64,000 nt of DNA from CAVSWT01 sp963746735. GTDB taxonomy: Bacteria; Bacteroidota; Ignavibacteria; Ignavibacteriales; Ignavibacteriaceae. Location of the stretch: positions 1 to 64,000 of the forward strand of contig CAVVCO010000039.1 in the NCBI GenBank assembly GCA_963746735.1, given 5' to 3'. The position numbers and the translations under genes are program-made. Numbering within the stretch: position 1 is the first letter of the stretch; every line of letters begins with the position of its first letter. A model generated the notes under the pieces. The model did not search any database. It worked only from the letters and a program-made list of their open reading frames with translations, and was not told where the DNA came from. Positions 56,275-64,000 of this stretch are shown here, in pieces.

Positions 56275-56880
56275 TTAAGAGATAATTTTCCTTGAACCAG
56301 GCTTTACCAAAGGAATTCCTTCTTTGCAAATTGGGCATTCATCTTTAAGATATGAAACGACATCCATTTTCATTGCGCTGATTTGTGGATAGCCAAAATC
56401 AACTTTGCCGTTGCTTCGATCAACTATAAAACCTACTCCAACAACTTCTGCTCCATTTTGCTTCACAATTTCTATGGTTTCGAAAACCGATCCGCCTGTT
56501 GTAACAACATCTTCGCAGACTAAAACTTTTTCGCCAGGATCAAGACCGAATCCTCTTCGAAGAGTTAAATTTTTATCTTCCCTTTCGGCAAATATAAATC
56601 TTTTATTCAACTGTCGTGCAACTTCCTGTCCAACCACAATACCGCCGATAGCCGGTGCAATGACGGTATCAATATCAAATTCTTTAAATTTGTCGGCAAT
56701 TATTTTACAAACCATTTCTGTGTATTGAGGATATTGTAAAACTTTTGCGCATTGGAAATAGTAATTGCTATGCCTTCCGGATGTAAGTAAAAAATGACCC
56801 TCAAGCAGCGCACCGGATTTTTGAAATATTTTTAATAGTTCACTGCTGTTTGATTGTGTATTGGTTTCATTCGAGTTCAT
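56275..56880 (-). CDS. pyrE: Orotate phosphoribosyltransferase PyrE
   Basis: PyrE transfers phosphoribose from PRPP to orotate, giving OMP. The 201-residue protein has HFLLTSGRHSNYYFQCAKVL, KRFIFAEREDKNLTLRRGF and the PRPP motif VLVCEDVVTTGGSVFETIE. A C-terminal CPICKEGIPLVKPGS tail contains one CxxC pair, seen in a subset of PyrE. It overlaps the upstream TPR gene by 14 bp, so it is co-transcribed with it and phhB. Confidence 0.93.
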   Translation of the reverse strand: MNSNETNTQSNSSELLKIFQKSGALLEGHFLLTSGRHSNYYFQCAKVLQYPQYTEMVCKIIADKFKEFDIDTVIAPAIGGIVVGQEVARQLNKRFIFAEREDKNLTLRRGFGLDPGEKVLVCEDVVTTGGSVFETIEIVKQNGAEVVGVGFIVDRSNGKVDFGYPQISAMKMDVVSYLKDECPICKEGIPLVKPGSRKIIS

Positions 56881-57175
56881 CTAAAAATTCCTCCATTTCT
56901 TTTGCCGCATGTTTATCACCAACTTCTTTGGCGATTTCAATTCCCTCTTTATATAATTTTTTAGCATCATTAAGATGATTAGTTTTTTCTTTTAACATTG
57001 CATACTGCATATAAACAGGCACATACTTCGGATCCGTTTCCAAAAGCTTTAAACAATATTCTTCAGCTTTAGCATAATCTTTTATCGAAATATATTCCAG
57101 AGCTATCCCATACATTACAAATGAATCTGTAGGGTTCTTCACATGCAGTTCAAGTAATCCATCCAGGCGATTCAT
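56867..57175 (-). CDS. Small TPR protein
   Basis: A 102-residue soluble protein of two to three tetratricopeptide repeats (PTDSFVMYGIALEYISIKDY, PKYVPVYMQYAMLKEKTNHL) capped by an acidic helix. It has no signal peptide and so acts as a cytoplasmic scaffold. It starts 2 bp after phhB and overlaps pyrE by 14 bp. Partners are unknown. Confidence 0.75.
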   Translation of the reverse strand: MNRLDGLLELHVKNPTDSFVMYGIALEYISIKDYAKAEEYCLKLLETDPKYVPVYMQYAMLKEKTNHLNDAKKLYKEGIEIAKEVGDKHAAKEMEEFLDELE

Positions 57176-57177
57176 TA

Positions 57178-57456
57178 TTACAGACTTTCAATTTTATTTG
57201 CCAATTCAAAATCGTTTTTTGTTATTCCATTGGCACTATGAGTTGAAACTGTTATTTTGACTTTATTCCATGAATGCAGAAAAATATCCGGATGATGATC
57301 CATTCCTTCTGCAGTTTCTCCCACTTTATTTACAAAGTTCAGTGCTTCTTTAAAATCCTTAAATTGAAATTCTTTTTCAATTTGCTTGTTTGCGTATTTC
57401 CACCCACTGATTTTTTCAAGGTATTGATTAATTTCTCGTTCATTAAACGTAGTCAT
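57178..57456 (-). CDS. phhB: 4a-hydroxytetrahydrobiopterin dehydratase (PhhB/PCD)
   Basis: A 92-residue pterin-4a-carbinolamine dehydratase, which regenerates quinonoid dihydropterin after aromatic amino-acid hydroxylation. The His pair of the active site is in EGMDHHPDIFLHSWNKVKI, followed by VSTHSANGITKND. ATG 57456 has GGAGGAAAT just upstream; an extended frame to 57495 adds residues without similarity. No phenylalanine hydroxylase is in the window. It leads the phhB-TPR-pyrE group. Confidence 0.9.
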   Translation of the reverse strand: MTTFNEREINQYLEKISGWKYANKQIEKEFQFKDFKEALNFVNKVGETAEGMDHHPDIFLHSWNKVKITVSTHSANGITKNDFELANKIESL

Positions 57457-57503
57457 ATTTCCTCCATCGATACAGTAATATAAAAGTATTATCAAAATTA
57501 ATT

Positions 57504-57541
57504 AAAAAAAAAGCGTATTAAAAATAATACGCTTTTTTTAA
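57504..57541. terminator. Strong bidirectional terminator after clpC
   Basis: AAAAAAAGCGTATTA and TAATACGCTTTTTTT form a 9-bp GC-containing stem (57512-57520 and 57525-57533) with an A4 loop, flanked by A and T tracts. On the - strand it lies 26 bp beyond the clpC stop. Confidence 0.85.
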
Positions 57542-57566
57542 TGAGATACATCAAATCTTTAAGAAG

Positions 57567-60068
57567 TTAATTATCCTGATCTGTTTGCTGCTTTGCTTCA
57601 TCAGATAAATGCAATTCAGTTTCTTCTGTTATGAAGATAAGCTCTTCAGCATTTTCAGGATGCTTAGCAATTATTTTAGAGCCATCCTTAAATGACCCTC
57701 TGAGAATTTCTTCTGCCAATGGGTCTTCAACATATTTTTGAATTGCTCTTCTTAACGGGCGAGCTCCAAACTTTTGATCGAATCCTTTATCAACTAAAAA
57801 TTCTTTAGCCGACTGTTCCAGTTCAAGTTCCATTTTATTTTCACGAATATTCTTTAATAACTCTAGTATTTCAATATCAATGATTTGAAGGATATCTTCT
57901 CTTTCAAGATTTCTGAACACTATTGTTTCATCAATTCTATTTAAGAATTCCGGATTGAATAGTTTTTTCATCGCATCTTCAACAGTGGTCTTTAAGCTTG
58001 AATACTTGTCTGCTAAAGATTCACCGCTAAACCCGAATGAACCGATATTTTTTATTTCGCGAGTTCCGATGTTTGAAGTCATTATGATAATAGTATTCTT
58101 AAAGTCCACTCTTCTTCCGAAGCTGTCCGTTAATACACCGTCATCAAGGACTTGAAGAAGTATGCTGAAAATATCCGGATGAGCTTTTTCAATCTCATCA
58201 AAAAGAACCACCGAATACGGCCTTCTTCTAACTTTCTCTGTTAATTGTCCGCCTTCTTCATAACCAACGTATCCGGGAGGTGCACCAACTAATCTTGACA
58301 GCGAAAATTTCTCCATGTACTCGCTCATATCAATTCTGATCAATGCATTTTCTGAATCGAATAAATAACGGGCTAATACTTTGCACAATTCTGTTTTTCC
58401 AACTCCAGTCGGGCCTAAGAATATAAAACTTCCGATCGGCCTGTTAGCATTTTTTAATCCGGCACGAGTTCTTCTGATAGCTTTTGAAAGTTTCTCAACC
58501 GCTACATCCTGTCCGACAATTTGTTTCTTTAGTGATTCGGACATCTTTAAAAGTTTTTCTGATTCTGTTTGGGCAACTCGATTTACAGGGATGCCTGTCA
58601 TCATTGCAACTACTGTGGCAATATCTTCTTCATTAACATCATAAACAACATCTTTTGTCCTAGCTTCCCATTCACGTTTTGCAATTTCTAGATCAGATTG
58701 AAGATTTCTTTCTCTATCTCTAAGTCTTGCGGCTTCTTCATAATCCTGCTTCTTAACAACCTGTGCCTTTTCCTGCCTTACTTTTTCAATATCGGCTTCA
58801 AGATCAAGTACATCTTGTGGAACTTCAAAATTTCCCATGTGAACTCTTGATCCTGCTTCATCCAAAACATCAATTGCTTTATCAGGCAAATGTCTATCCG
58901 TAATATACCGGTTGCTTAACTTTACCGAAGATTCAATTGCATCTTTGGAATATTTAACATGATGATGCTGTTCGTATTTAAATTTAATATTATCCAATAT
59001 CATTATAGTTTCTTCATAGCTTGGCGGTTCAACCATAACTTTTTGGAAACGTCTGTCAAGCGCTCCATCAGTTTCAATATATTTCCTATATTCATCAAGA
59101 GTGGTTGCGCCTATACATTGAATATCACCTCTTGCTAGAGCAGGCTTAAACATATTGGAGGCATCGAGCGAACCAGATGCTCCGCCGGCTCCAACTATAG
59201 TATGAAGTTCATCAATAAATAAAATCACATCGCTTGCTTTTTCAAGCTCGTTCATCAAGGCTTTCATTCTTTCTTCAAATTGACCTCGGTACTTTGTGCC
59301 GGCTACTAATCCAGCTAAGTCCAAGGTTACAACTCTTTTTTCCTGAAGTATTCTAGGTACTTTCTTTTGCATTATTCTTAATGCTAATCCTTCAGCAATC
59401 GCAGTTTTGCCAACACCCGGTTCACCAATTAATACGGGATTATTCTTTTTTCTTCTGCTAAGAATTTGAGCGACACGTTCAATTTCTTTTTCTCTTCCTA
59501 CAACTGGATCTAATTTATCTTCTATAGCAAGCTTCGTTAAATCCCTACCAAAGTTATCAAGCACAGGTGTTTTTGTCCGCTCAACTTTTTTATCCGGAGC
59601 AGGAACCTGTCCGCCGGTTTCCTTCGGATTCTTGCTTGAAAGCATTGAATTCAATTCGGATCTTGCATTGTCATAAGTAACATTGAACTGTTGTAGAATC
59701 TGAGTAGCAATATTATCTTCATCTCTTAATAAAGATAGAAGTAAATGTTCAGTTCCAATTACATCAGCTTTATAAATTTTAGATTCAATTTGTGTAATTT
59801 TTAATACTTTTTCAGCCTGTTTGGTTAAAGGAATATTGCCGATTGTTAAAGTTCCGCCGGAAGTTCTTACGGTATCTTCAATTGCTTTTTTAAGTTTCAT
59901 CAAATCACAATCAAGATTACGTAAAATCCTAACGGCAACTCCCTGCCCTTCCCTTATGATACCAAGCAATAAATGCTCTGTCCCAATATAATCATGACCA
60001 AGCCTAAGAGCTTCTTCCCGGCTTAATCTTATTACATCTTGCAGTCTATCAGAAAAATTTCCATCCAT
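57567..60068 (-). CDS. clpC: ATP-dependent Clp protease ATP-binding subunit ClpC
   Basis: An 833-residue AAA+ unfoldase that delivers substrates to ClpP. It has two Clp_N repeats (about 5-75 and 80-145), AAA1 with Walker A GEPGVGKT (215-222), a UVR-like middle segment DYEEAARLRDRERNLQSDL, AAA2 with GPTGVGKTELCKVL and a ClpB-type D2-small domain. The middle segment and single UVR module mark ClpC rather than ClpA or ClpB. It is preceded by a long AT-rich leader with a promoter-like site. The acidic C-terminus is HLSDEAKQQTDQDN. Confidence 0.95.
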   Translation of the reverse strand: MDGNFSDRLQDVIRLSREEALRLGHDYIGTEHLLLGIIREGQGVAVRILRNLDCDLMKLKKAIEDTVRTSGGTLTIGNIPLTKQAEKVLKITQIESKIYKADVIGTEHLLLSLLRDEDNIATQILQQFNVTYDNARSELNSMLSSKNPKETGGQVPAPDKKVERTKTPVLDNFGRDLTKLAIEDKLDPVVGREKEIERVAQILSRRKKNNPVLIGEPGVGKTAIAEGLALRIMQKKVPRILQEKRVVTLDLAGLVAGTKYRGQFEERMKALMNELEKASDVILFIDELHTIVGAGGASGSLDASNMFKPALARGDIQCIGATTLDEYRKYIETDGALDRRFQKVMVEPPSYEETIMILDNIKFKYEQHHHVKYSKDAIESSVKLSNRYITDRHLPDKAIDVLDEAGSRVHMGNFEVPQDVLDLEADIEKVRQEKAQVVKKQDYEEAARLRDRERNLQSDLEIAKREWEARTKDVVYDVNEEDIATVVAMMTGIPVNRVAQTESEKLLKMSESLKKQIVGQDVAVEKLSKAIRRTRAGLKNANRPIGSFIFLGPTGVGKTELCKVLARYLFDSENALIRIDMSEYMEKFSLSRLVGAPPGYVGYEEGGQLTEKVRRRPYSVVLFDEIEKAHPDIFSILLQVLDDGVLTDSFGRRVDFKNTIIIMTSNIGTREIKNIGSFGFSGESLADKYSSLKTTVEDAMKKLFNPEFLNRIDETIVFRNLEREDILQIIDIEILELLKNIRENKMELELEQSAKEFLVDKGFDQKFGARPLRRAIQKYVEDPLAEEILRGSFKDGSKIIAKHPENAEELIFITEETELHLSDEAKQQTDQDN

Positions 60069-60166
60069 AACTTTTTCCTATTTAATATAAAATTCTAAAT
60101 TTTAAGAGTTAATTCTTTTTAATTTCTTTGAAAAGTGAAATAAAATACTATTATTAATTCAATCCT

Positions 60167-60195
60167 AATATATAAATTGCCACTTCTTCAATCAA
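60167..60195 (-). promoter_or_regulatory. Probable clpC promoter
   Basis: On the - strand TTGATT (60195-60190) and TATATT (60172-60167) are separated by 17 nt. Transcription would start near 60160, giving a leader of about 90 nt. Base composition makes chance matches possible. Confidence 0.4.
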
Positions 60196-60596
60196 GATAG
60201 CTAAAATTCAATCAATTAACCACTCGCTATAATATATAGTATTGTTATTAAAAGTAAAGAGACAATACATTAGAGTCAAATTTCTTTAAAAAGATACATA
60301 TTAACTTTCCAAAATCACAAAATGCAATATCTTGCTTTAAGAATTAAAATAAATCCCGTTTTGAAAATATCTTTGTAACTTTTCTGTTCCAATTAACTTC
60401 ATTTAAGTAATTTGTCGGGATTTTAACTTCATAAAAACAATAATTATACCATTTAAGTTAAAATTTGTTTCTGCAAGGAAATAGTTTGTTTGCATATATT
60501 AATTTTTAGATTACTTAATCTTTGAATAAATGAATAATATTTTTTATAAAAAGTAGACTTACAATTTTAACTTACTTAATTTGTTACAATAATATT

Positions 60597-60625
60597 TTGA
60601 CATTAAGACAATAAGCTAATTTAAT
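60597..60625 (+). promoter_or_regulatory. Probable floA promoter
   Basis: TTGACA (60597-60602), a 17-nt spacer and TTTAAT (60620-60625) match the sigma-70 consensus at 11 of 12 positions. A start near 60632 would leave a leader of only about 14 nt, holding the GGGAG ribosome site at 60633-60637. Confidence 0.6.
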
Positions 60626-60645
60626 TTCAATAGGGAGATAATTTA

Positions 60646-61635
60646 ATGGAAGCAATTACCGGCCTGTCTCTTGTAATAATAGTTATAATCATTTTTGTAT
60701 TGATTGTATTCTTTTACTTCATTCCAATTGGGTTGTTTATAACAGCATACTTTTCGGGAGTGAAAGTAAAAATATTCAAAGATTTAGTTGGAATGAGACT
60801 AAGAAAAGTCCCACCGGTTGTAATTGTTAGAAGTATGATTACTGCCACAAAAGCTGGTTTAAAGGTTGATATGGGAAAACTTGAAGCACATTATCTTGCA
60901 GGTGGAAATGTTAATAAAGTAATTAATGCATTGGTCTCGGCAGATAAAGCAAATTTAGGTTTAACTTTCGAACGCGCAACTGCAATTGACCTTGCAGGAA
61001 GAGATGTTCTTGAAGCTGTAAAAATGTCTGTCATTCCAAAAGTAATTGAAACTCCGGTAGTAGCAGCTGTCGCAAAAGATGGAATTCAATTAAAATCAAT
61101 TGCAAGAATTACTGTTCGAGCAAACATCGATAGATTGGTTGGCGGCGCTGGAGAAGCAACAATATTAGCAAGAGTTGGAGAAGGAATTGTTTCTACAATC
61201 GGTTCCAGCGACAATCATAAACAAGTGCTTGAAAACCCGGATAGAATTTCTAAAAGTGTTTTAGCAAAAGGCCTGGATTCAGGAACTGCTTTTGAAATAT
61301 TATCAATCGATATTGCTGACGTTGATATTGGCCAAAACATTGGGGCTATTCTTCAAACAGATCAAGCAGAAGCTGACTTAAAAGTAGCCCGCGCAAAAGC
61401 AGAAGAAAGACGTGCAGCAGCAGTTGCACTTGAGCAGGAAATGATTGCGGAAGTTGCTAAGCAGCGTGCAAGAGTTGTCGAAGCCGAATCCGAAGTTCCA
61501 AGAGCAATGGCTGACGCATTCCGTTCAGGAAATTTAGGAATCATGGATTATTATAACATGAAAAATATTCAATCTGATACGGATATGAGAAATTCAATTT
61601 CTAAACCTGAAAAGAAAAAAGATACTGATCAATAA
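60646..61635 (+). CDS. floA: Flotillin-like protein FloA
   Basis: A 329-residue SPFH-type membrane scaffold of the FloA (UPF0365) family. The N-terminal hairpin helix (residues about 5-40) inserts in the membrane. The SPFH core follows (VPPVVIVRSMITATKAGLKV, LAGGNVNKVINALVSADKAN, GRDVLEAVKMSVIPKVIETP). A helical Ala/Glu-rich tail (QAEADLKVARAKAEERRAAA) promotes oligomers. FloA organises membrane microdomains in Bacillus; the same is inferred here. The stop TAA shares one base with the ATG of the next gene. Confidence 0.93.
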   Translation: MEAITGLSLVIIVIIIFVLIVFFYFIPIGLFITAYFSGVKVKIFKDLVGMRLRKVPPVVIVRSMITATKAGLKVDMGKLEAHYLAGGNVNKVINALVSADKANLGLTFERATAIDLAGRDVLEAVKMSVIPKVIETPVVAAVAKDGIQLKSIARITVRANIDRLVGGAGEATILARVGEGIVSTIGSSDNHKQVLENPDRISKSVLAKGLDSGTAFEILSIDIADVDIGQNIGAILQTDQAEADLKVARAKAEERRAAAVALEQEMIAEVAKQRARVVEAESEVPRAMADAFRSGNLGIMDYYNMKNIQSDTDMRNSISKPEKKKDTDQ

Positions 61636-62251
61636 TGGATGATTTTTTTAAATTTCTAATTTGGGCAATAATAATTATTAGCTTCATTAGCGGATTCTTC
61701 AAAAAAGATAAGGGGAAGAAAACGCCTTCCCCGCGCTAAGAAGACAGAATGATCCATACCGGCAAAATGAAGATAATTATTCTCAATCTGCTTCAACGCC
61801 TTCTACTAATGCGGATCAGAGGGACGTCTTCAAAGAAATCGAAAAACTATTTAAAGGTGAAGTACCTCCCCCGGTTCAAACAGCTCCACCAGCAGAAAGA
61901 ATAACTTTAAAAAGTAAAACAGCAATTGAAAAGTTGGAATATGAGAGTATATTAAAAAAACAATACATACCAGAAAAATTGGATAATGAATGGCATGAAG
62001 AAACTGCATCCGAGCATGTAATGGAGACGGACTGGGATAAAGAGAAAAAGAAATTAGCTGACCAAAGAAAAAAAGTCACATCGAAGATAGAAGAGGAAGC
62101 ACAGAAGTTTGAAAAGTTTTTAAATAGAGAAGAAAAATTTGATCGATTAGCGTATATTACAATTAGGCAAAGATTGAGACATCCCCAAAGTTTAAAAGAA
62201 TTTATGGTAATTTCAGAAATATTAGGAAAGCCAAAAGCACTGCGTAGATGA
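61635..62251 (+). pseudogene. Membrane-tethered acidic/basic helical protein, frameshifted
   Basis: The first frame starts at ATG 61635 (TAATG overlap with floA): MDDFFKFLIWAIIIISFISG, a membrane helix at residues 5-21, then a basic GFFKKDKGKKTPSPR. It stops at 61737. The continuing frame from about 61739 reads RRQNDPYRQNED, STPSTNADQRDVFKEIEKLF, LKSKTAIEKLEYES and ends EILGKPKALRR at 62251. Joining needs a two-base loss, or one base gained, near 61733-61738. The joined product of about 205 residues has a helix-rich, charged cytoplasmic tail. The family is not recognised. It overlaps the helicase start by 4 bp. Confidence 0.6.
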
Positions 62252-64000
62252 ATCAAAAAAAATATAAGCTAAAAAGATTACACGAAACGGGCTTAATAAA
62301 AAAAAGTATTGACGAAGCCCGTTTTGTTATTAATTACAAAGAAGAATTAAACAACGCTCAATATGAAGCTGCATCCGCTGTTGATGGAGCCTATTTAATT
62401 ATAGCCGGAGCCGGAACAGGTAAGACACGCACATTAGTTTACCGTGTTGCCCGGCTTGTTGAAATGGGTTATGACCCAAAATCAATTTTGCTGCTTACAT
62501 TCACACGCAAAGCTGCTAACGAAATGATGAACCGCGCATCTATTTTATTGGATAACCGCTGTTCAAAAATTCTCGGCGGAACATTCCACTCCTTCGCAAA
62601 TTTAACACTTCGAAAATATTCAAAAGCCGCCGGACTAGATCCTTCTTTCACAATCCTTGATCAAGGAGATTGTGAAGATGTTATAAATTTAATTCGATCG
62701 CAAACTGGATTAATCAGCAAAGAAAAAAGATTCCCAAATAAGCAGACGCTTAATAAAGTTTTTAGCTTAAATGTAAATACCAGCAGAAGCGTCGAAGAAA
62801 TAATAGAGGAAAGTTATCCTCATTTTATTGACCAGCTTGATAAAATTTTAGATATTCAAAAAATCTTTACTGAATATAAAAGAAGAAATAACCTGCTCAA
62901 CTATGATGACCTTTTAGTTTACTTGAAACATTTCTTATACAATTTAAATCCAAGTACAAGGTCACTTCTCAATTCCATTAAGTTTGTGATGGTTGATGAA
63001 TACCAGGATACAAACAAGCTTCAGGCCGATATTGTTTTAGGATTAACCCAGCTAAATAAAAATATTATGGTCGTTGGTGACGACTCACAGGCTATTTATT
63101 CATTCAGAGGAGCAAGCTTTAAAAATATAATTGAGTTCCCAAAACTTTTTGATGATGTCAAAATCGTTAAGTTAGAAGAAAACTATCGCAGCATTCAGCC
63201 GGTATTGGATTTTACCAACCACATTATAAAAAATTCAATTGAGAAATATGATAAGAAGTTATTCACGCGTAAAACAGGCGGAGCGCTTCCGCAGATAATT
63301 GCGGCTTCAACTGAAAATCTGCAATCAAAATATATTGTTGAAAAAATTTTAGATTTAAGGGAAGAAGGCGTTACTTTAAAAGATATCGCTGTACTTTTCC
63401 GGTCATCTTTTTTTTCTTTTGATTTGGAAATTGAATTAACAAAAGCAAACATTCCATTCCAAAAATTTGGAGGAATGAAGTTTGTTGAAACAGCTCATAT
63501 TAAAGATGTTCTAGCATTTCTTCGTATTGCCTCGAATCCAAAAGATGTAGTAAGCTGGTACCGCGTTTTGCTTTTACACGAAGGGGTCGGACCAAAAACT
63601 GCACAGAAAATTTTAGATGAATTAGCTACAGCAAGATTAACAATTAAAGCAAATCCTGATTCGCAACCGGCTTTTAAGTATAATGACAAAATTGTTGGTC
63701 TATTCAATATTCTATACAAATTGCATACTGACAAAACTCTTCCCTCTGAAAAATTGCAAATGGTTTTGGATTATTACAATCCTTTATTTAAAAATAAATA
63801 TGATGATTTTAATAAGCGGAGAAAGGATCTGGATATTTTTCAGAACATTACCGAGAAATACAGATCGCTCGACAGCCTTTTGGCAGATATGGCAATCGAA
63901 CCAATCATTGATAGTGTAGTTGATATTGAAGCAACTGATAAAGAAGAAGAGTATGTTACACTATCAACAATACATTCGGCAAAAGGATTAGAATGGCATT
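62248..64000 (+). CDS. UvrD/PcrA-type ATP-dependent helicase, partial
   Basis: The first 584 residues of a superfamily 1A helicase; the gene runs off the window. Motifs in order: Q-motif NNAQYEAASAVDG, Walker A IIAGAGTGKTRTL (51-63), LLTFTRKAANEM (Ia), Walker B VMVDEYQDTNKLQ, motif III VVGDDSQAIYSFRGAS, motif IV LEENYRS and the start of motif V STIHSAKGLEWH. This is a 3'-to-5' DNA translocase used in repair or replication restart. ATG 62248 overlaps the preceding TGA stop. UvrD, PcrA and Rep cannot be told apart without the C-terminus. Confidence 0.9.
   Translation, partial: MNQKKYKLKRLHETGLIKKSIDEARFVINYKEELNNAQYEAASAVDGAYLIIAGAGTGKTRTLVYRVARLVEMGYDPKSILLLTFTRKAANEMMNRASILLDNRCSKILGGTFHSFANLTLRKYSKAAGLDPSFTILDQGDCEDVINLIRSQTGLISKEKRFPNKQTLNKVFSLNVNTSRSVEEIIEESYPHFIDQLDKILDIQKIFTEYKRRNNLLNYDDLLVYLKHFLYNLNPSTRSLLNSIKFVMVDEYQDTNKLQADIVLGLTQLNKNIMVVGDDSQAIYSFRGASFKNIIEFPKLFDDVKIVKLEENYRSIQPVLDFTNHIIKNSIEKYDKKLFTRKTGGALPQIIAASTENLQSKYIVEKILDLREEGVTLKDIAVLFRSSFFSFDLEIELTKANIPFQKFGGMKFVETAHIKDVLAFLRIASNPKDVVSWYRVLLLHEGVGPKTAQKILDELATARLTIKANPDSQPAFKYNDKIVGLFNILYKLHTDKTLPSEKLQMVLDYYNPLFKNKYDDFNKRRKDLDIFQNITEKYRSLDSLLADMAIEPIIDSVVDIEATDKEEEYVTLSTIHSAKGLEWH

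Larger units (their letters stand above)
60069..60645. other. 577-bp gene-free spacer between clpC and floA
   Basis: This divergent spacer has no open frame that I trust. It carries the clpC promoter candidate (60167-60195) and the floA promoter (60597-60625). Two inverted pairs are loosely spaced: AAATCCCG near 60352 with CGGGATTT near 60417, and TAAGTTAAAATT near 60454 with AATTTTAACTTA near 60565. No CIRCE-type or CtsR-type operator was seen. Confidence 0.55.

Noticed and set aside
60340..60600. Structured RNA from the loose inverted pairs before floA
   Set aside because: The pairs are 8-12 bp with wide gaps in AT-rich DNA and could arise by chance; nothing ties them into one fold.

Overview
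The window looks like a chromosomal segment from a low-GC member of the Ignavibacteria/Chlorobi side of Bacteroidota. Four things suggest this. A secreted protein at 29687-30787 ends in a type IX secretion sorting domain with the NYPNPFNPST motif typical of Ignavibacteria. A 31-residue COX24/mS38-like basic protein (22057-22152) sits beside an HU gene. The division/cell-wall cluster is complete and compact. Several genes still carry clear Shine-Dalgarno sequences, unlike most Bacteroidia. The species cannot be named from sequence alone.

Layout. 1-5198 (mostly +): a palindromic repeat, a frame-broken pirin, an FNO-like dinucleotide-binding protein, three envelope proteins, a YajQ-family protein, a CPXCG zinc-binding miniprotein and, on the - strand, a 46-residue membrane miniprotein. 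5258-21731 (-): the dcw cluster mraZ-rsmH-ftsL-ftsI-murE-murF-mraY-murD-ftsW-murG-(PH-like membrane ORF)-murC-ftsQ-ftsA-ftsZ, driven by a promoter overlapped by three 10-bp-spaced MraZ boxes. 21912-23220 (-): tRNA-Thr(CGT), the COX24-like miniprotein, a zinc-ribbon/TPR membrane protein and HU. 23503-36179 (mostly -): small membrane and lipoproteins, a decayed HExxH peptidase, an IMPDH/GMP-reductase-like enzyme, oligoendopeptidase F, a T9SS cargo, CorA, a hairpin-rich spacer, two thioredoxin-fold proteins, a DASS transporter and a DUF1648 protein. 36309-42512 (+): gatB, two tandem signal peptidases and a pair of M16 peptidases. 42483-48932 (mostly -): a membrane-anchored deacetylase-like protein, a crotonase, membrane proteins, truA and an MgtC/DUF4010 protein, with a + strand lmo0937-type miniprotein. 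49090-52194 (+): a multi-PAS histidine kinase with a degenerate receiver. 52187-60068 (-): aldehyde dehydrogenase, PP2C phosphatase, M64 peptidase, pyrE-TPR-phhB and clpC. 60646-64000 (+): floA, a frame-broken membrane-tethered protein and a UvrD-type helicase cut by the window edge.

The gene content is mainly housekeeping: peptidoglycan precursor synthesis and septation, protein export and turnover, and tRNA modification and charging. No complete insertion sequence, prophage, CRISPR array or defence island is visible. At least seven genes are broken by single-base frame changes, most of them one extra base. One is the normally essential murF. This pattern is more easily explained by assembly or sequencing indels than by gene decay. 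The exception is the HExxH peptidase at 24038-25475, which has several independent lesions.

No clear new system stands out. The best leads are the two cloverleaf-like palindromic repeats, the PH-like ORF inside the dcw cluster, the translationally coupled floA/tethered-protein/helicase group and the hairpin array at 32119-32347.
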